Source: Gammaproteobacteria bacterium (lineage in GTDB: Bacteria > Pseudomonadota > Gammaproteobacteria > Pseudomonadales > Balneatricaceae). Taken from it: a stretch of 49,344 nucleotides of DNA. The position numbers and the translations under genes were made by a program. The notes under the pieces were generated by a model, which saw only the letters and a list, made by a program, of their open reading frames with translations, was not told the DNA's origin and made no database searches. Of the stretch, positions 1 through 9,547 are shown piece after piece. The stretch lies in the NCBI GenBank assembly GCA_030748435.1, contig JASMLZ010000067.1, positions 1 through 49,344 on the forward strand, in the 5' to 3' direction. The stretch's first letter is position 1. Every line of letters begins with the position of its first letter.

Positions 1-783
1 CGGATTAATAACTTCAGCTATTGTGAAATCTTTTCCTAGTTCTTCGGTTTCTATTATTTTAGGGCTATCGGCAACCCCTTGAATCTGTCGATAATCAGAT
101 CCAATGTCTGGTTCAAACTCTTCTACATCACATTCCTGCAATGCATCGCTTAACAGCGATTGAGTCATTCTAAGTTGATCATTCGCTGGGCATTCTTCAA
201 GCATCTCTTTAGCAGCAATATCGGCTTTTATAAATCTCCTTAAGAATTTTTTATAAATATAAGAATCATAACCCTGTTTCAAGCGCTCTATTTCTTTATC
301 CTTTACATCCATAGCATTATGCAAAGACATAAATGCTTCGAGTGTCTGCTCGGATTTTTTATATACTTCCAATTGCAATGACTGTGATTTTGAGATTGCA
401 TCAATAGATTGTTGTTGGTTTTTTTCTACAGTTTGGGAAACGTGAATAAGCACCTTTGCCCACTCTTCAGGCACCATAGTATTTGGTTTGGAAAGGAGTA
501 TTTTTCGCCACTTGTATAAGTAAAAAGAAATAGATACTGATACAATTAAAGCAACAGAAGACATTATTGCATAAACACTTATTGCAAATAGGAGCATCCC
601 ATCATCGTTTGTTTTAGCAGGAGATTCCTCAATAGCACTAGGTTCGACCGCAATCAAACCCGAACTACTCAAATAAACAACCACGAAGGCTATAAGAATA
701 GTAAACAGTACGATCAAGCTAATAATTAATGTTGTTTTTCTTTTTATAATTGACTTAATGAAAATGGTTGCTGCAACTTTCAT
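1..783 (-). CDS. Membrane-anchored GrpE-like protein (3' end outside window)
   Basis: The reading frame starts at ATG 783 and is open to base 1 (261 codons seen, no stop), so the C-terminus is missing. GGAG lies just upstream of the start. Two hydrophobic segments are visible, about residues 15-42 and 62-90, followed by a polar helical region rich in Lys, Glu and Gln (about 105-180) that looks like a coiled coil. The last ~60 residues resemble the GrpE beta domain: an amphipathic helix, then VEEFEPDIGSDY and, after a gap, TIAEVINP. GrpE proteins are Hsp70 nucleotide-exchange factors, but ordinary GrpE is cytosolic and has no membrane segments. It is not the housekeeping grpE, since no dnaK/dnaJ is beside it and AT content is higher than in the neighbouring core genes. 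It lies in an island edge. The GrpE relation is inferred from pattern only. Confidence 0.6.
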   Translation of the reverse strand, partial: MKVAATIFIKSIIKRKTTLIISLIVLFTILIAFVVVYLSSSGLIAVEPSAIEESPAKTNDDGMLLFAISVYAIMSSVALIVSVSISFYLYKWRKILLSKPNTMVPEEWAKVLIHVSQTVEKNQQQSIDAISKSQSLQLEVYKKSEQTLEAFMSLHNAMDVKDKEIERLKQGYDSYIYKKFLRRFIKADIAAKEMLEECPANDQLRMTQSLLSDALQECDVEEFEPDIGSDYRQIQGVADSPKIIETEELGKDFTIAEVINP

Positions 784-869
784 ACCTCGACTCCATCCGA
801 AATCAATATTTTTGTCCGCCTTTATTAGGCAGCAATCTTGAATATACTCCCAGTGGCGTCAAAAAAGTA

Positions 870-884
870 TCAGAATAATTCTGA
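870..884. promoter_or_regulatory. Perfect palindrome upstream of the GrpE-like gene
   Basis: TCAGAATAATTCTGA is a perfect inverted repeat about its central base. It lies 87 bp upstream of the GrpE-like start. On the minus strand a TTGACG hexamer (around 856-861) follows closely, which could be a -35 element. It may be an operator for that gene, or a leftover of the adjoining IS remnant. Confidence 0.3.
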
Positions 885-930
885 AAGTTAGCTCATGGCC
901 TACGAGATTTGTTAACTCCATCCGATTTAT

Positions 931-1062
931 TTAATACATCTGCTCACCGCGTAGCCCTTCCAGAACAGTGCGTATCTTCTCTTCAGCGGAGTATTTTTTA
1001 CGGGTTCTACGGCGTATATCTCGGATGGTCTTTTCTGCACTTCTTTTTTCTGTCGTCATCAT
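931..1062 (-). pseudogene. IS3-family transposase OrfA, N-terminal remnant
   Basis: ATG at 1062, preceded by GAGGAA, opens a 43-codon frame ending in TAA at 931. The product contains KTIRDIRRRTRKKYSAEEKI and VLEGLRGE, the conserved N-terminal signature of OrfA proteins of IS3-family elements, which bind the terminal repeats through a helix-turn-helix. OrfA is normally about 90-100 residues, and here homology ends after GLRGE. OrfB is absent. The element's left end may lie near 1142, where the minus strand reads TGTACCCCGTCAG, a plausible IS3-type terminus; that boundary is a guess. The remnant is inactive. Confidence 0.72.
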
Positions 1063-1234
1063 TTCCTCTCGGATTAACAATGAACTAGAAGTGTCTCTTA
1101 AGCAATCAGTCTATTCGGTCCACATAGGGCTGACGGGGTACAACACATACTATCTTTGGAATAATTTTAGTTTTGAGTGGTTTGCTAATACTTTGGATCG
1201 ATAATTTTTAAGACTGAAGAAAGGAAAACTAACT

Positions 1235-1384
1235 ATGGTTTTGTTCAACTGGCACAAAAAATGGATAGCGCTGTGGAAGGAAATGACTGGGATGTCTGAT
1301 TATGCAATCGTATGGGTTTCCTTTATAAAAGGCATTGCAGTTGGACTTCTAATTTATCATTTGTTTCTAACTACCAGTCATTAA
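1235..1384 (+). CDS. Small single-helix membrane protein, 49 aa
   Basis: ATG 1235 is preceded by AAGGAAA at good spacing. The product starts with a basic, tryptophan-rich amphipathic stretch (WHKKWIALWKEMTGM) and continues into one hydrophobic helix (VSFIKGIAVGLLIYHLFL), ending in TTSH. This is a sensible small inner-membrane protein with the N-terminus inside. Function is not recognised. It is the only intact gene between the IS3 remnant and the integrase remnant. The ribosome site and clean hydrophobic pattern argue that it is real; no regulatory signal is obvious. Confidence 0.5.
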   Translation: MVLFNWHKKWIALWKEMTGMSDYAIVWVSFIKGIAVGLLIYHLFLTTSH

Positions 1385-1499
1385 AGCCAAAGGTGGCTCA
1401 GACTACGAAGGTGACATACTGGAAGCTACAGGACACCTTGACCCAAAAATGCGGAAGGTTTACGACCGGAAAAAGCGCTCAGTTAAGGCGACCAAGTAG
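1383..1499 (+). pseudogene. Tyrosine integrase, C-terminal remnant
   Basis: In the frame ending with TAG at 1497-1499 the sequence encodes SDYEGDILEATGHLDP followed by KMRKVYDRKKRSVKATK. This is the usual end of a phage or island tyrosine recombinase: the GH motif of the catalytic box, then the nucleophile tyrosine in a VYDRK context and a basic tail. An in-frame stop at 1368-1370 shows that the rest of the gene (normally 350-420 residues) is gone. It sits beside a copy of the tRNA-Pro 3' end, where such an integrase would have acted. Confidence 0.6.
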
Positions 1500-1564
1500 A
1501 CTTTTTTCCCCCGTTTTTTCCCTAGTTTTAAATTTAGGATTAACAGGAGATTGTAAGTCATTGA

Positions 1565-1590
1565 TTTAATTGGTCGGACGGCAGGATTGA
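1565..1590 (-). repeat. Degenerate copy of the tRNA-Pro 3' end (att-like direct repeat)
   Basis: 1565-1590 repeats 1747-1774 with two single-base losses: TTTAATTGGTCGG, then ACGGCAGGATT, then GA. The copied part is the T-arm edge, acceptor strand, CCA and the bases just after tRNA-Pro. Integrative elements that use tRNA 3' ends leave such a copy at their far end. With the integrase remnant at 1383-1499, this reads as an old attachment-site scar. Confidence 0.65.
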
Positions 1591-1634
1591 TTAAGCAAAA
1601 GCCTGCTCGACTTTCACTTCCCCTTCGGGCTTCG

Positions 1635-1673
1635 CAGCTGACGCTGCTTGATGCAAAACGCTTACGCGTTTTG
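1635..1673. repeat. Two tandem short hairpins in the att spacer
   Basis: GCAGC-TGAC-GCTGC (1635-1648) and CAAAACGC-TTAC-GCGTTTTG (1654-1673) are perfect short inverted repeats. They lie between the att-like copy and the tRNA-Pro terminator. No coding frame here is convincing. They may be decayed terminators or recombination-associated sequence. Confidence 0.4.
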
Positions 1674-1705
1674 TGAACCTGAATTTAAAGAACAAAAACA
1701 CAGGC

Positions 1706-1753
1706 CCAAAACAATTAAACCCAAAGGGTCTTTCAGACCCCTTGGGTTTAATT
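1706..1753 (-). terminator. Rho-independent terminator of tRNA-Pro
   Basis: On the minus strand, immediately after the encoded CCA, a 19-bp stem with one mismatch (1713-1731 against 1735-1753) closes a 3-base loop and is followed by TTGTTTT. It ends the tRNA-Pro transcript. Confidence 0.8.
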
Positions 1754-1829
1754 GGTCGGGACGGCAGGATTTGAACCTGCGACCCCCTGCACCCCATGCA
1801 GGTGCGCTACCAAGCTGCGCTACGCCCCG
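1753..1829 (-). tRNA. tRNA-Pro (anticodon GGG)
   Basis: The minus-strand 77-mer folds as a standard cloverleaf: acceptor CGGGGCG/CGTCCCG with one G-U pair, D-arm GCGC/GCGC, anticodon stem CCTGC/GCAGG around loop ATGGGGT (anticodon GGG), T-arm GCAGG-TTCAAAT-CCTGC, discriminator A and encoded CCA. It reads the proline codons CCC and CCU. It lies downstream of ihfA, as in Pseudomonas-type genomes, and its 3' end has served as an integration site. Confidence 0.96.
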
Positions 1830-2245
1830 ACAAACTCTCATACCTAGCGGTACTCAAGGAGGCGGTATATTACTGTAATCTTGGGAGATTGTGAAGCACC
1901 TTACGGTGGAAAAGTGATTAATATAAAGGCTTTAGTTTATTTATGTGCAATTAAACTTTGCCACACCTTTAAAGGCCATCAAAGGGGCGTTTTTTACCCT
2001 AGCCTATTGAACATTTGCGGCTTACCTTAAACCACCCATGCAAAAGCCGTCATTGCGATAAGCTTATTAGCGATGCGACAATCTGCAAACGATTGCTGCC
2101 AAGTTATATCAGCTTGTTTCGCTATACTCGCAATAACGGATTTATAAATTTCTCAGGTCTTGCTTAATAGCAACGGAAAAGTAATATAAGATGATATCTA
2201 TATTGCCAGTACACTCGGCAACCAAGCCCATCATACCTTAACCTG
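1830..2245. other. Intergenic region between tRNA-Pro and ihfA
   Basis: No gene with a good start and ribosome site was found in these 416 bases. The stretch holds the tRNA-Pro promoter zone next to 1830 and the imperfect inverted-repeat element at 2047-2139. A merR-like gene commonly found after ihfA in related bacteria is not here. Confidence 0.6.
2047..2139. repeat. MITE- or REP-like element with CCGTCATTGCGA ends
   Basis: The ends CCGTCATTGCGA (2047-2058) and TCGCAATAACGG (2128-2139) are inverted copies with one mismatch. The 93-bp element is non-coding. CGTCATTGCGA-type ends are common in dispersed intergenic repeats of many bacteria, so this is probably one member of a family in this genome. 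Confidence 0.5.
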
Positions 2246-2536
2246 TTAGTCTTCGGACTCAACCCGATCCTTCAGCTTTTGTCCAGGGCGGAAAGTAACA
2301 ACGCGGCGCGCAGAGATGGCTACTTCTTCCCCAGTTTTAGGATTACGCCCAGGACGCGAGCGTTTGTCGCGCAAATCAAAGTTGCCAAAGCCAGAGAGTT
2401 TGACCTGTTCGTTATTAACCAGACAATGAGCGATCTCTTCAAAGAAGCATTCCACCAAATCTTTGGCATCACGCTTACTGAGATTGTGATCGCTGCTTAG
2501 ACGCTCTGCCATGTCGGCTTTCGTCAATGAACCCAT
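2246..2536 (-). CDS. ihfA: Integration host factor subunit alpha
   Basis: The 96-residue product is full length for IhfA. With IhfB it forms the heterodimer that binds and sharply bends DNA at specific sites, acting in transcription, recombination and nucleoid shape. Visible features are the N-terminal helix pair, KLSGFGNF (46-53) and the DNA-binding beta arm [10 protein letters not shown] (61-70), whose proline intercalates between base pairs. GGGGA precedes the ATG. It follows pheT by about 100 bp, as in most gammaproteobacteria, and is probably both read through from pheST and transcribed from its own promoter in the gap. Confidence 0.97.
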   Translation of the reverse strand: MGSLTKADMAERLSSDHNLSKRDAKDLVECFFEEIAHCLVNNEQVKLSGFGNFDLRDKRSRPGRNPKTGEEVAISARRVVTFRPGQKLKDRVESED

Positions 2537-2635
2537 AAACTTTTCCCCTATGCCATTATTTTTATTAAGGATTCAGAGTAATCAGTGTAACAGGCGGTCC
2601 CAAAAAGTAAAGAGTAGTTTTGTCTGGCTCTAGTG

Positions 2636-5014
2636 CTAACTACGCAAGCTTGCAGCGTATTGTGTTTGCACAGCATCAACTACCTGATCAAACCACTGGT
2701 TTACCTCATCATCGTTGAGCGTGCGCTCCGGATGCTGCCAGGTCAAGCTCAAAGCCAGACTCTTTTTGCCGTCTGCAACACCTTGCCCGGAGTACACATC
2801 AAACAGGCCAACCTGCTGCAGATAGTCGCCTGCATGCTCAGCAATCACGTCTTGCAGTTGGCTTACGGGCAAACTGTCATCAACCAATAGCGCCATATCA
2901 CGCCGTACCTCAGGATGCTTGGAAAGAGCAGTAAATGCCGGCACCACACCTTCAGTAAGCGCAGCCAGATTAAGTTCGAACAAATATACAGGCCCTTGTA
3001 TGCCCAGCTCCTGCTGCAAACCGGGGTGCAAAGCACCAGCATAACCAACCAATATATCCTGCTTATAAATAGCAGCACATTGGCCTGGATGCAGGGCAAT
3101 ATGTTGGGCACTGGCAAAGCTAAAGGCCGCACTCCGGCCGGTCAGCGCCAACAGGCTTTCCAAATCACTCTTCATATCAAAGAAGTCGACACTGTCGTTT
3201 TTGCCGTGCCAGCTTTCCGGGTGGCGTGGACCACAAATCAAGCCGGCAATCACATCTTCCTGTTGCAAGCCATCCGGGCTGGGAATAAAGCGCTGACCGG
3301 TCTCAAACAATCTAACTCGTTGCTGTTGACGGTTCTGGTTATGCTGCAAAGCTTTAACCAGTCCCGGCCAAATACTGGTGCGCATAACAGACATATCAGC
3401 GGAAATCGGGTTAGCCAGTGCTACCGGTGTATGCTGATCATCCATTTTACCCTGCAAGCCCGGCTCGACCATACTGTATGTAATCGCTTCCTGATAGCCA
3501 CGGCTCACCATATGGTGGCGCAACAGGCTGGTTGGGCGTTTGGCTTCTGGCTTGGCTGGAATATCCATGCTGCCTACTGGGTTAGTGCTGGGCAAGTTGT
3601 TATAGCCATAGATACGCGCCACCTCTTCGATCAGGTCAGCTTCGATGGCCATATCAAAGCGCCAGCTTGGTGCTGAAAAGGTCCAACTTTCTGCGTCAGA
3701 GTGCAGCAATTGCAGGCCCAGACGCGCCAGAATATCTTCCACCTGCGCATCATCAAAAGCAAAAGCCAGCAAAGAGCTCAAGCGTTGTTTACGCAACACC
3801 ACTGCATCTGCTTTGGGTAGATGCTGGTCAGAAACCTGTTCAATAATAGGGCCGGCATCACCACCACAGATACTTTGCAGCAGTTGCGTAGCACGGTCCA
3901 TGGCCTGCCGTTGCAGAGCATAATCGACACCACGTTCAAAGCGATGGGAAGCATCCGTATGCAAACCAAAGCTGCGCGCCTTGCCAGCAATAGTAACAGG
4001 GTCAAAGAAAGCGGCTTCCAATAATACATTGCGGGTAGTAGCCGAAACACCGGTCGAATCACCGCCCATAATACCCGCCATACCAATGGCACCTTCGTTA
4101 TCGGCGATCACCAGAATATCTTCATTCAGGGCCACTGTCTGCCCGTTAAGCAGGGTCAGCTCTTCTCCCTGATTAGCCATACGGACGTTAATCGAGCCAT
4201 TTAGCTTGTCCAAATCATAGGCATGCATGGGCTGGCCTAATTCCAACATCACATAAGCGGTGATATCAACAGCGGCATCGATGGGCCGAATATTGCTACG
4301 CCGCAGCCTTTCTTGCAGCCATTGAGGGCTGGGCTGGGTAATATCAACATTGCGTATTACGCGAGCTGTAATGCGTGGGCAGCCTTCAGGGGCACTGACC
4401 TTAACCGGGAAGGTATCTTCTAGTTGTGGAGCCACCTCTGCCATCTGTGGCGGCGTCACATCCACCCCATTCAACACACCTACTTCTCGGGCCAGACCAG
4501 CAATACTTAAACAGTCACCACGATTTGGCGTCAGGTCAACGTCAATAATTTGATCATCCAGTTGCATATATTCGCGCAAATTCATGCCCAAAGGAGCTGC
4601 TGCAGGCAACTCCATTATGCCATCATGGTCATCACTGATTTGTAGTTCAGACGCCGAGCACAGCATGCCAAAGGACTCCACCTGGCGCAGCTTGGCTTTT
4701 TTGATTTTGAAGTTACCGGGCAAGACGGCACCCAAAGTGGCATAAGCAACCTTGATACCTGCGCGCGCATTAGGTGCACCACACACTACTTGCTGGTTGG
4801 TTTGACCATCGGACACAGTACAAACTTGCAACTTGTCCGCATTGGGGTGAGGCTCGGCAGTAATAATTTCACCAATAATCACGCCACTAAATTCGCCCGC
4901 GGCACTTTCAACCTCGTCTACTTCCAGACCTGCCAGAGTAATTTGGGCTACCAACTCGTCGCTGGTAATAGCTGGATTAACCCACTCACGTAACCACTTT
5001 TCACTGAACTTCAT
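2636..5014 (-). CDS. pheT: Phenylalanine--tRNA ligase beta subunit
   Basis: The product has 792 residues, the usual length. It is the beta chain of the alpha2-beta2 synthetase that charges tRNA-Phe in the cytoplasm. Domains in order: the EMAP-like tRNA-binding fold (about 40-150), the B3/B4 editing domain that hydrolyses Tyr-tRNA-Phe (about 210-370), the B5 DNA-binding-like domain (about 400-470), a catalytically dead synthetase fold, and the C-terminal anticodon-binding FDX-ACB domain starting near LSKHPEVRRDMALLVD. It lies 50 bp after pheS in the same transcript. No disruption is seen. Confidence 0.98.
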   Translation of the reverse strand: MKFSEKWLREWVNPAITSDELVAQITLAGLEVDEVESAAGEFSGVIIGEIITAEPHPNADKLQVCTVSDGQTNQQVVCGAPNARAGIKVAYATLGAVLPGNFKIKKAKLRQVESFGMLCSASELQISDDHDGIMELPAAAPLGMNLREYMQLDDQIIDVDLTPNRGDCLSIAGLAREVGVLNGVDVTPPQMAEVAPQLEDTFPVKVSAPEGCPRITARVIRNVDITQPSPQWLQERLRRSNIRPIDAAVDITAYVMLELGQPMHAYDLDKLNGSINVRMANQGEELTLLNGQTVALNEDILVIADNEGAIGMAGIMGGDSTGVSATTRNVLLEAAFFDPVTIAGKARSFGLHTDASHRFERGVDYALQRQAMDRATQLLQSICGGDAGPIIEQVSDQHLPKADAVVLRKQRLSSLLAFAFDDAQVEDILARLGLQLLHSDAESWTFSAPSWRFDMAIEADLIEEVARIYGYNNLPSTNPVGSMDIPAKPEAKRPTSLLRHHMVSRGYQEAITYSMVEPGLQGKMDDQHTPVALANPISADMSVMRTSIWPGLVKALQHNQNRQQQRVRLFETGQRFIPSPDGLQQEDVIAGLICGPRHPESWHGKNDSVDFFDMKSDLESLLALTGRSAAFSFASAQHIALHPGQCAAIYKQDILVGYAGALHPGLQQELGIQGPVYLFELNLAALTEGVVPAFTALSKHPEVRRDMALLVDDSLPVSQLQDVIAEHAGDYLQQVGLFDVYSGQGVADGKKSLALSLTWQHPERTLNDDEVNQWFDQVVDAVQTQYAASLRS

Positions 5015-5064
5015 GTTTCTTACCTAGATTCTTTGCTGTGCTTTATTTGCCGGATGACTCTCAA

Positions 5065-6568
<1,504 letters not shown>

Positions 6569-6593
6569 GATTCTTTCTCCTTACCAGTGACTG

Positions 6594-6788
6594 TTAAATA
6601 TACGGCAACATGCGCTTAACCAGGGGCTTATCTGCAGCACAAATCTGCAAAGTACCACGCAGGTGACGCTTACGCTTGGTAGATTTTTTAGTCAAAATAT
6701 GACTGGTAAAGGACTGCTTATGCTTAAAGCCATTAGCAGTTTTCTTGAATCGTTTTGCAGCACCGCTGCAAGATTTCATCTTAGGCAT
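6594..6788 (-). CDS. rpmI: 50S ribosomal protein L35
   Basis: The 64-residue product is full-length L35 ([20 protein letters not shown]). The start is ATG 6788; an upstream in-frame ATG at 6806 would add six non-family residues (MRGVSE). The protein is small, very basic and a late-assembling 50S component. It sits between infC and rplT in the canonical order. Confidence 0.97.
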   Translation of the reverse strand: MPKMKSCSGAAKRFKKTANGFKHKQSFTSHILTKKSTKRKRHLRGTLQICAADKPLVKRMLPYI

Positions 6789-6882
6789 TTCACTTACTCC
6801 ACGCATTCATTAATTTGTTAACGAAGGCTCACCTTGGGACCTAAACCCCTAAGTGGTCTCCAGTCAAAGCAATTGCGAACAA

Positions 6883-7422
6883 TTACTTTTTCTTCTTTGG
6901 TGCCAGCACCATGGTCAATTGACGGCCTTCCATCTTTGGATACTGTTCCACGGTGCCATATTCAATCAGGTCATTTTCGACCCGCTTCAACAACTCCATG
7001 CCCAGCTCCTGATGAGCCATTTCACGACCACGGTAGCGCAAGGTCACTTTGGCCTTGTCACCGGTTTCTAGGAAACGTATCAGGTTGCGTAGTTTTACCT
7101 GATAATCCCCTATATCAGTTCCGGGACGGAACTTGATCTCTTTTACCTGAATCTGCTTCTGCTTTTTCTTGGCAGCGGCTTTTTGCTTCTTGGCTTCAAA
7201 CACATGCTTGCCGTAGTCCATAACCTTGCAAACTACAGGCTCCGCATCGGCAGCAATCTGCACCAGATCCAGTTTTGCTTCCTCGGCATGACGCAGGGCT
7301 TCTGCCAAGGTAACGATGCCAACTTGACTACCGTCGGCACCAATCAGTCGAACTTCGTTCGCCTCAATATGTTCATTTATTGCAGGGCGTTTAGCTCGAC
7401 CCTTATTGAATTCGCGTTTAAT
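6883..7422 (-). CDS. infC: Translation initiation factor IF-3, AUU start
   Basis: IF-3 binds the 30S subunit, keeps 50S away and proofreads the initiation codon. The start is ATT at 7422, with GGAG eight bases upstream, giving 179 residues: the normal length and N-terminus (IKREFN, then RPAINEHI and [10 protein letters not shown]). The frame has no ATG, GTG or TTG between the in-frame thrS stop (7468-7470) and this codon. TTG 7308 is too far inside. Known IF-3 genes use AUU so that IF-3 represses its own translation. The N-domain (about 10-80), lysine-rich linker ([13 protein letters not shown]) and C-domain ([13 protein letters not shown], then [11 protein letters not shown]) are all intact. 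Confidence 0.96.
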   Translation of the reverse strand: MKREFNKGRAKRPAINEHIEANEVRLIGADGSQVGIVTLAEALRHAEEAKLDLVQIAADAEPVVCKVMDYGKHVFEAKKQKAAAKKKQKQIQVKEIKFRPGTDIGDYQVKLRNLIRFLETGDKAKVTLRYRGREMAHQELGMELLKRVENDLIEYGTVEQYPKMEGRQLTMVLAPKKKK

Positions 7423-7467
7423 TGCGCTATCTCCACTTCTAGTTAGAGTGCAATGGCACTCAGCTTG

Positions 7468-9387
7468 TTAGCCTTGAAAACGGCCTTTCTCTGCTACTGC
7501 TTCGTTAAGCAGTTGGGCGTAAGCTTGCAAGCTCATATTGCCCAAGTCTTCGCCACTGCGTGTACGTACAGTCACAGTGCCAGTTTCCACTTCCTTATCA
7601 CCCACCACGAGCAAATAAGGAATCTTCTGAATTGTATGCTCGCGAATTTTAAAGCCTACCTTTTCGTTTCTCAAGTCTGCAGCGACCCGGAAGCCCATAT
7701 TTGTCAGTTTTTCTGCAATTTCTTCACAGAAAGGGGCCTGTTTATCGGTAATATTCAAAATCACGGCTTGTTTTGGTGCCAACCAAGGTGGCATAGCGCC
7801 AGCAAAGTTTTCAATCAAAATACCCAGAAAACGCTCAAAAGAGCCCAAGGTAGCACGGTGCAACATCACCGGTGTTTCCCTTTCGCCTGCCTCATTAACA
7901 AACTGGGCATCTAACCGACCCGGCATGGAAAAGTCCACCTGTATGGTGCCACATTGCCATACGCGGCCCAAACAATCCTTTAGAGAGAATTCAATCTTGG
8001 GGCCGTAGAAAGCGCCTTCGCCAGGCAAAATATCAAAGGGCAATTGTTTTGCATTAAGTGCTTGCGCCAAAGCCGCTTCGGCACGATCCCAAACCTCATC
8101 CGAACCAACACGCTGTTCCGGCCGCGTAGACAGTTTTAAGATCACCTCATCAAAACCAAAGTCAGCATACACGTTGTACAGGAAGTCAATAAACTTAGCT
8201 ACTTCATCCTGCATCTGACTGGCCGAACAAAAGATATGCCCATCATCCTGGGTAAAGCTGCGCACCCGCATAATGCCGTGCAAGGTACCAGAAGGCTCAT
8301 TACGGTGACAGGAACCAAACTCGGCCATACGTAAAGGCAGGTCACGATATGAGCGCAGGCCCTGATTAAAAATCTGCACATGACACGGGCAATTCATGGG
8401 CTTCACCGCATAATCGCGGTTTTCTGAAGCCGTGGTAAACATCATATCCGAGAACTTGTCCCAGTGTCCGGAACGCTCCCACAAAGAACGGTCTACCACT
8501 TGGGGTGTTTTCACTTCCACATAACCATTGGCATGCTGCATATCACGCATATAGCGCTCTACCACCTGATAGATAGTCCAGCCATTGGGGTGCCAGAAGA
8601 CCATACCCGGCGCTTCTTCTTGAGTATGGAACAAGTCCAGTTTTTTACCCAGTTTGCGATGATCACGCTTTTCTGCTTCTTCCAAACGATGCAAATAAGC
8701 TTTCAAGTCTTTCTTGTCAGCCCAGGCAGTACCATATACCCGCGTCAACATGGCATTATTCGAGTCACCCCGCCAATAGGCACCCGCCACCTTCATCAAC
8801 TTAAAGGACTTGATATGGCCCGTAGAAGGAACGTGAGGACCACGACATAAATCAGTAAATTCACCCTGATTATAAAAAGACAGGTCTTCCTCACCGGGAA
8901 TAGAGTCGATAATTTCGACTTTATATTCTTCACCCAATTGCGCAAAGAACTGCACCGCGTCTGGGCGGCTCATAATGGAGCGGCTAATTGGCAGATTTTG
9001 CTTTACCAGCTCCTTCATACGCTTTTCAATCAGTGCCAGATCTTCCGGAGTAAATGCCCGCTTATAGGCAAAATCGTAATAAAAGCCATCTTCAATTACT
9101 GGCCCGATAGTCACTTGCGCACCCGGGAAAACATCCTGCACCGCTTGCGCCATCAAGTGAGCACAGGAGTGACGAATCACCTCCAGACCCTCGGCATCAC
9201 GGCTGGTGATAATAGCCAGTTGTGCATCATCAGTGATGATATGGCTGGTATCCACCAGCTCACCATCAATCTTGCCAGCCAGAGCGGCCTTGGCCAGACC
9301 CGGACCAATATCATAGGCCACATCATGCACCGACACAGGCGCGGAAAAAGAACGTTGACTAGCGTCAGGAAGAGTAATAACAGGCAT
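7468..9387 (-). CDS. thrS: Threonine--tRNA ligase
   Basis: The 639-residue product is a full-length class II synthetase that charges tRNA-Thr. Domains in order: TGS (1-60), the editing domain that removes serine with its HxxxH motif at residues 73-77 (HSCAH), the catalytic core with the zinc cysteine in MNCPCHV and motif 2 around [15 protein letters not shown], and the C-terminal anticodon-binding domain (about 535-639). It is the first gene of thrS-infC-rpmI-rplT and has a good sigma-70 promoter at 9487-9515. No T-box is present. Confidence 0.98.
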   Translation of the reverse strand: MPVITLPDASQRSFSAPVSVHDVAYDIGPGLAKAALAGKIDGELVDTSHIITDDAQLAIITSRDAEGLEVIRHSCAHLMAQAVQDVFPGAQVTIGPVIEDGFYYDFAYKRAFTPEDLALIEKRMKELVKQNLPISRSIMSRPDAVQFFAQLGEEYKVEIIDSIPGEEDLSFYNQGEFTDLCRGPHVPSTGHIKSFKLMKVAGAYWRGDSNNAMLTRVYGTAWADKKDLKAYLHRLEEAEKRDHRKLGKKLDLFHTQEEAPGMVFWHPNGWTIYQVVERYMRDMQHANGYVEVKTPQVVDRSLWERSGHWDKFSDMMFTTASENRDYAVKPMNCPCHVQIFNQGLRSYRDLPLRMAEFGSCHRNEPSGTLHGIMRVRSFTQDDGHIFCSASQMQDEVAKFIDFLYNVYADFGFDEVILKLSTRPEQRVGSDEVWDRAEAALAQALNAKQLPFDILPGEGAFYGPKIEFSLKDCLGRVWQCGTIQVDFSMPGRLDAQFVNEAGERETPVMLHRATLGSFERFLGILIENFAGAMPPWLAPKQAVILNITDKQAPFCEEIAEKLTNMGFRVAADLRNEKVGFKIREHTIQKIPYLLVVGDKEVETGTVTVRTRSGEDLGNMSLQAYAQLLNEAVAEKGRFQG

Positions 9388-9486
9388 GAAAATTCCTTAC
9401 TCAGTGGTGACCCCTACCAAAGGCCACATGGGATAGTGATAAAGCCCCTGCTATGTAGAGCAAAAGCGCAATAAATTTGGAGCGAT

Positions 9487-9515
9487 ATTGTACCTGCTAA
9501 GACTCCCAATCACAA
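9487..9515 (-). promoter_or_regulatory. Sigma-70 promoter of thrS
   Basis: Minus strand: -35 TTGTGA (9510-9515), a 17-base spacer, -10 TACAAT (9487-9492). It predicts a leader of about 90 nt before the thrS ATG at 9387. Confidence 0.65.
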
Positions 9516-9547
9516 GCTATTGTTAGCCTGCCTCTAGGCCCTACAGC

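Noticed and set aside
968-1204. Plus-strand frame of 78 residues
   Set aside because: It overlaps the IS3 orfA remnant on the opposite strand, has no ribosome site and no recognisable pattern.
1312-1569. Plus-strand frame of 85 residues across the integrase remnant
   Set aside because: It runs in a different frame from the integrase tail and lacks a start signal; the integrase frame has the homology.
1591-1878. Frames over the tRNA-Pro gene
   Set aside because: They are translations of the tRNA, its terminator and the att spacer.
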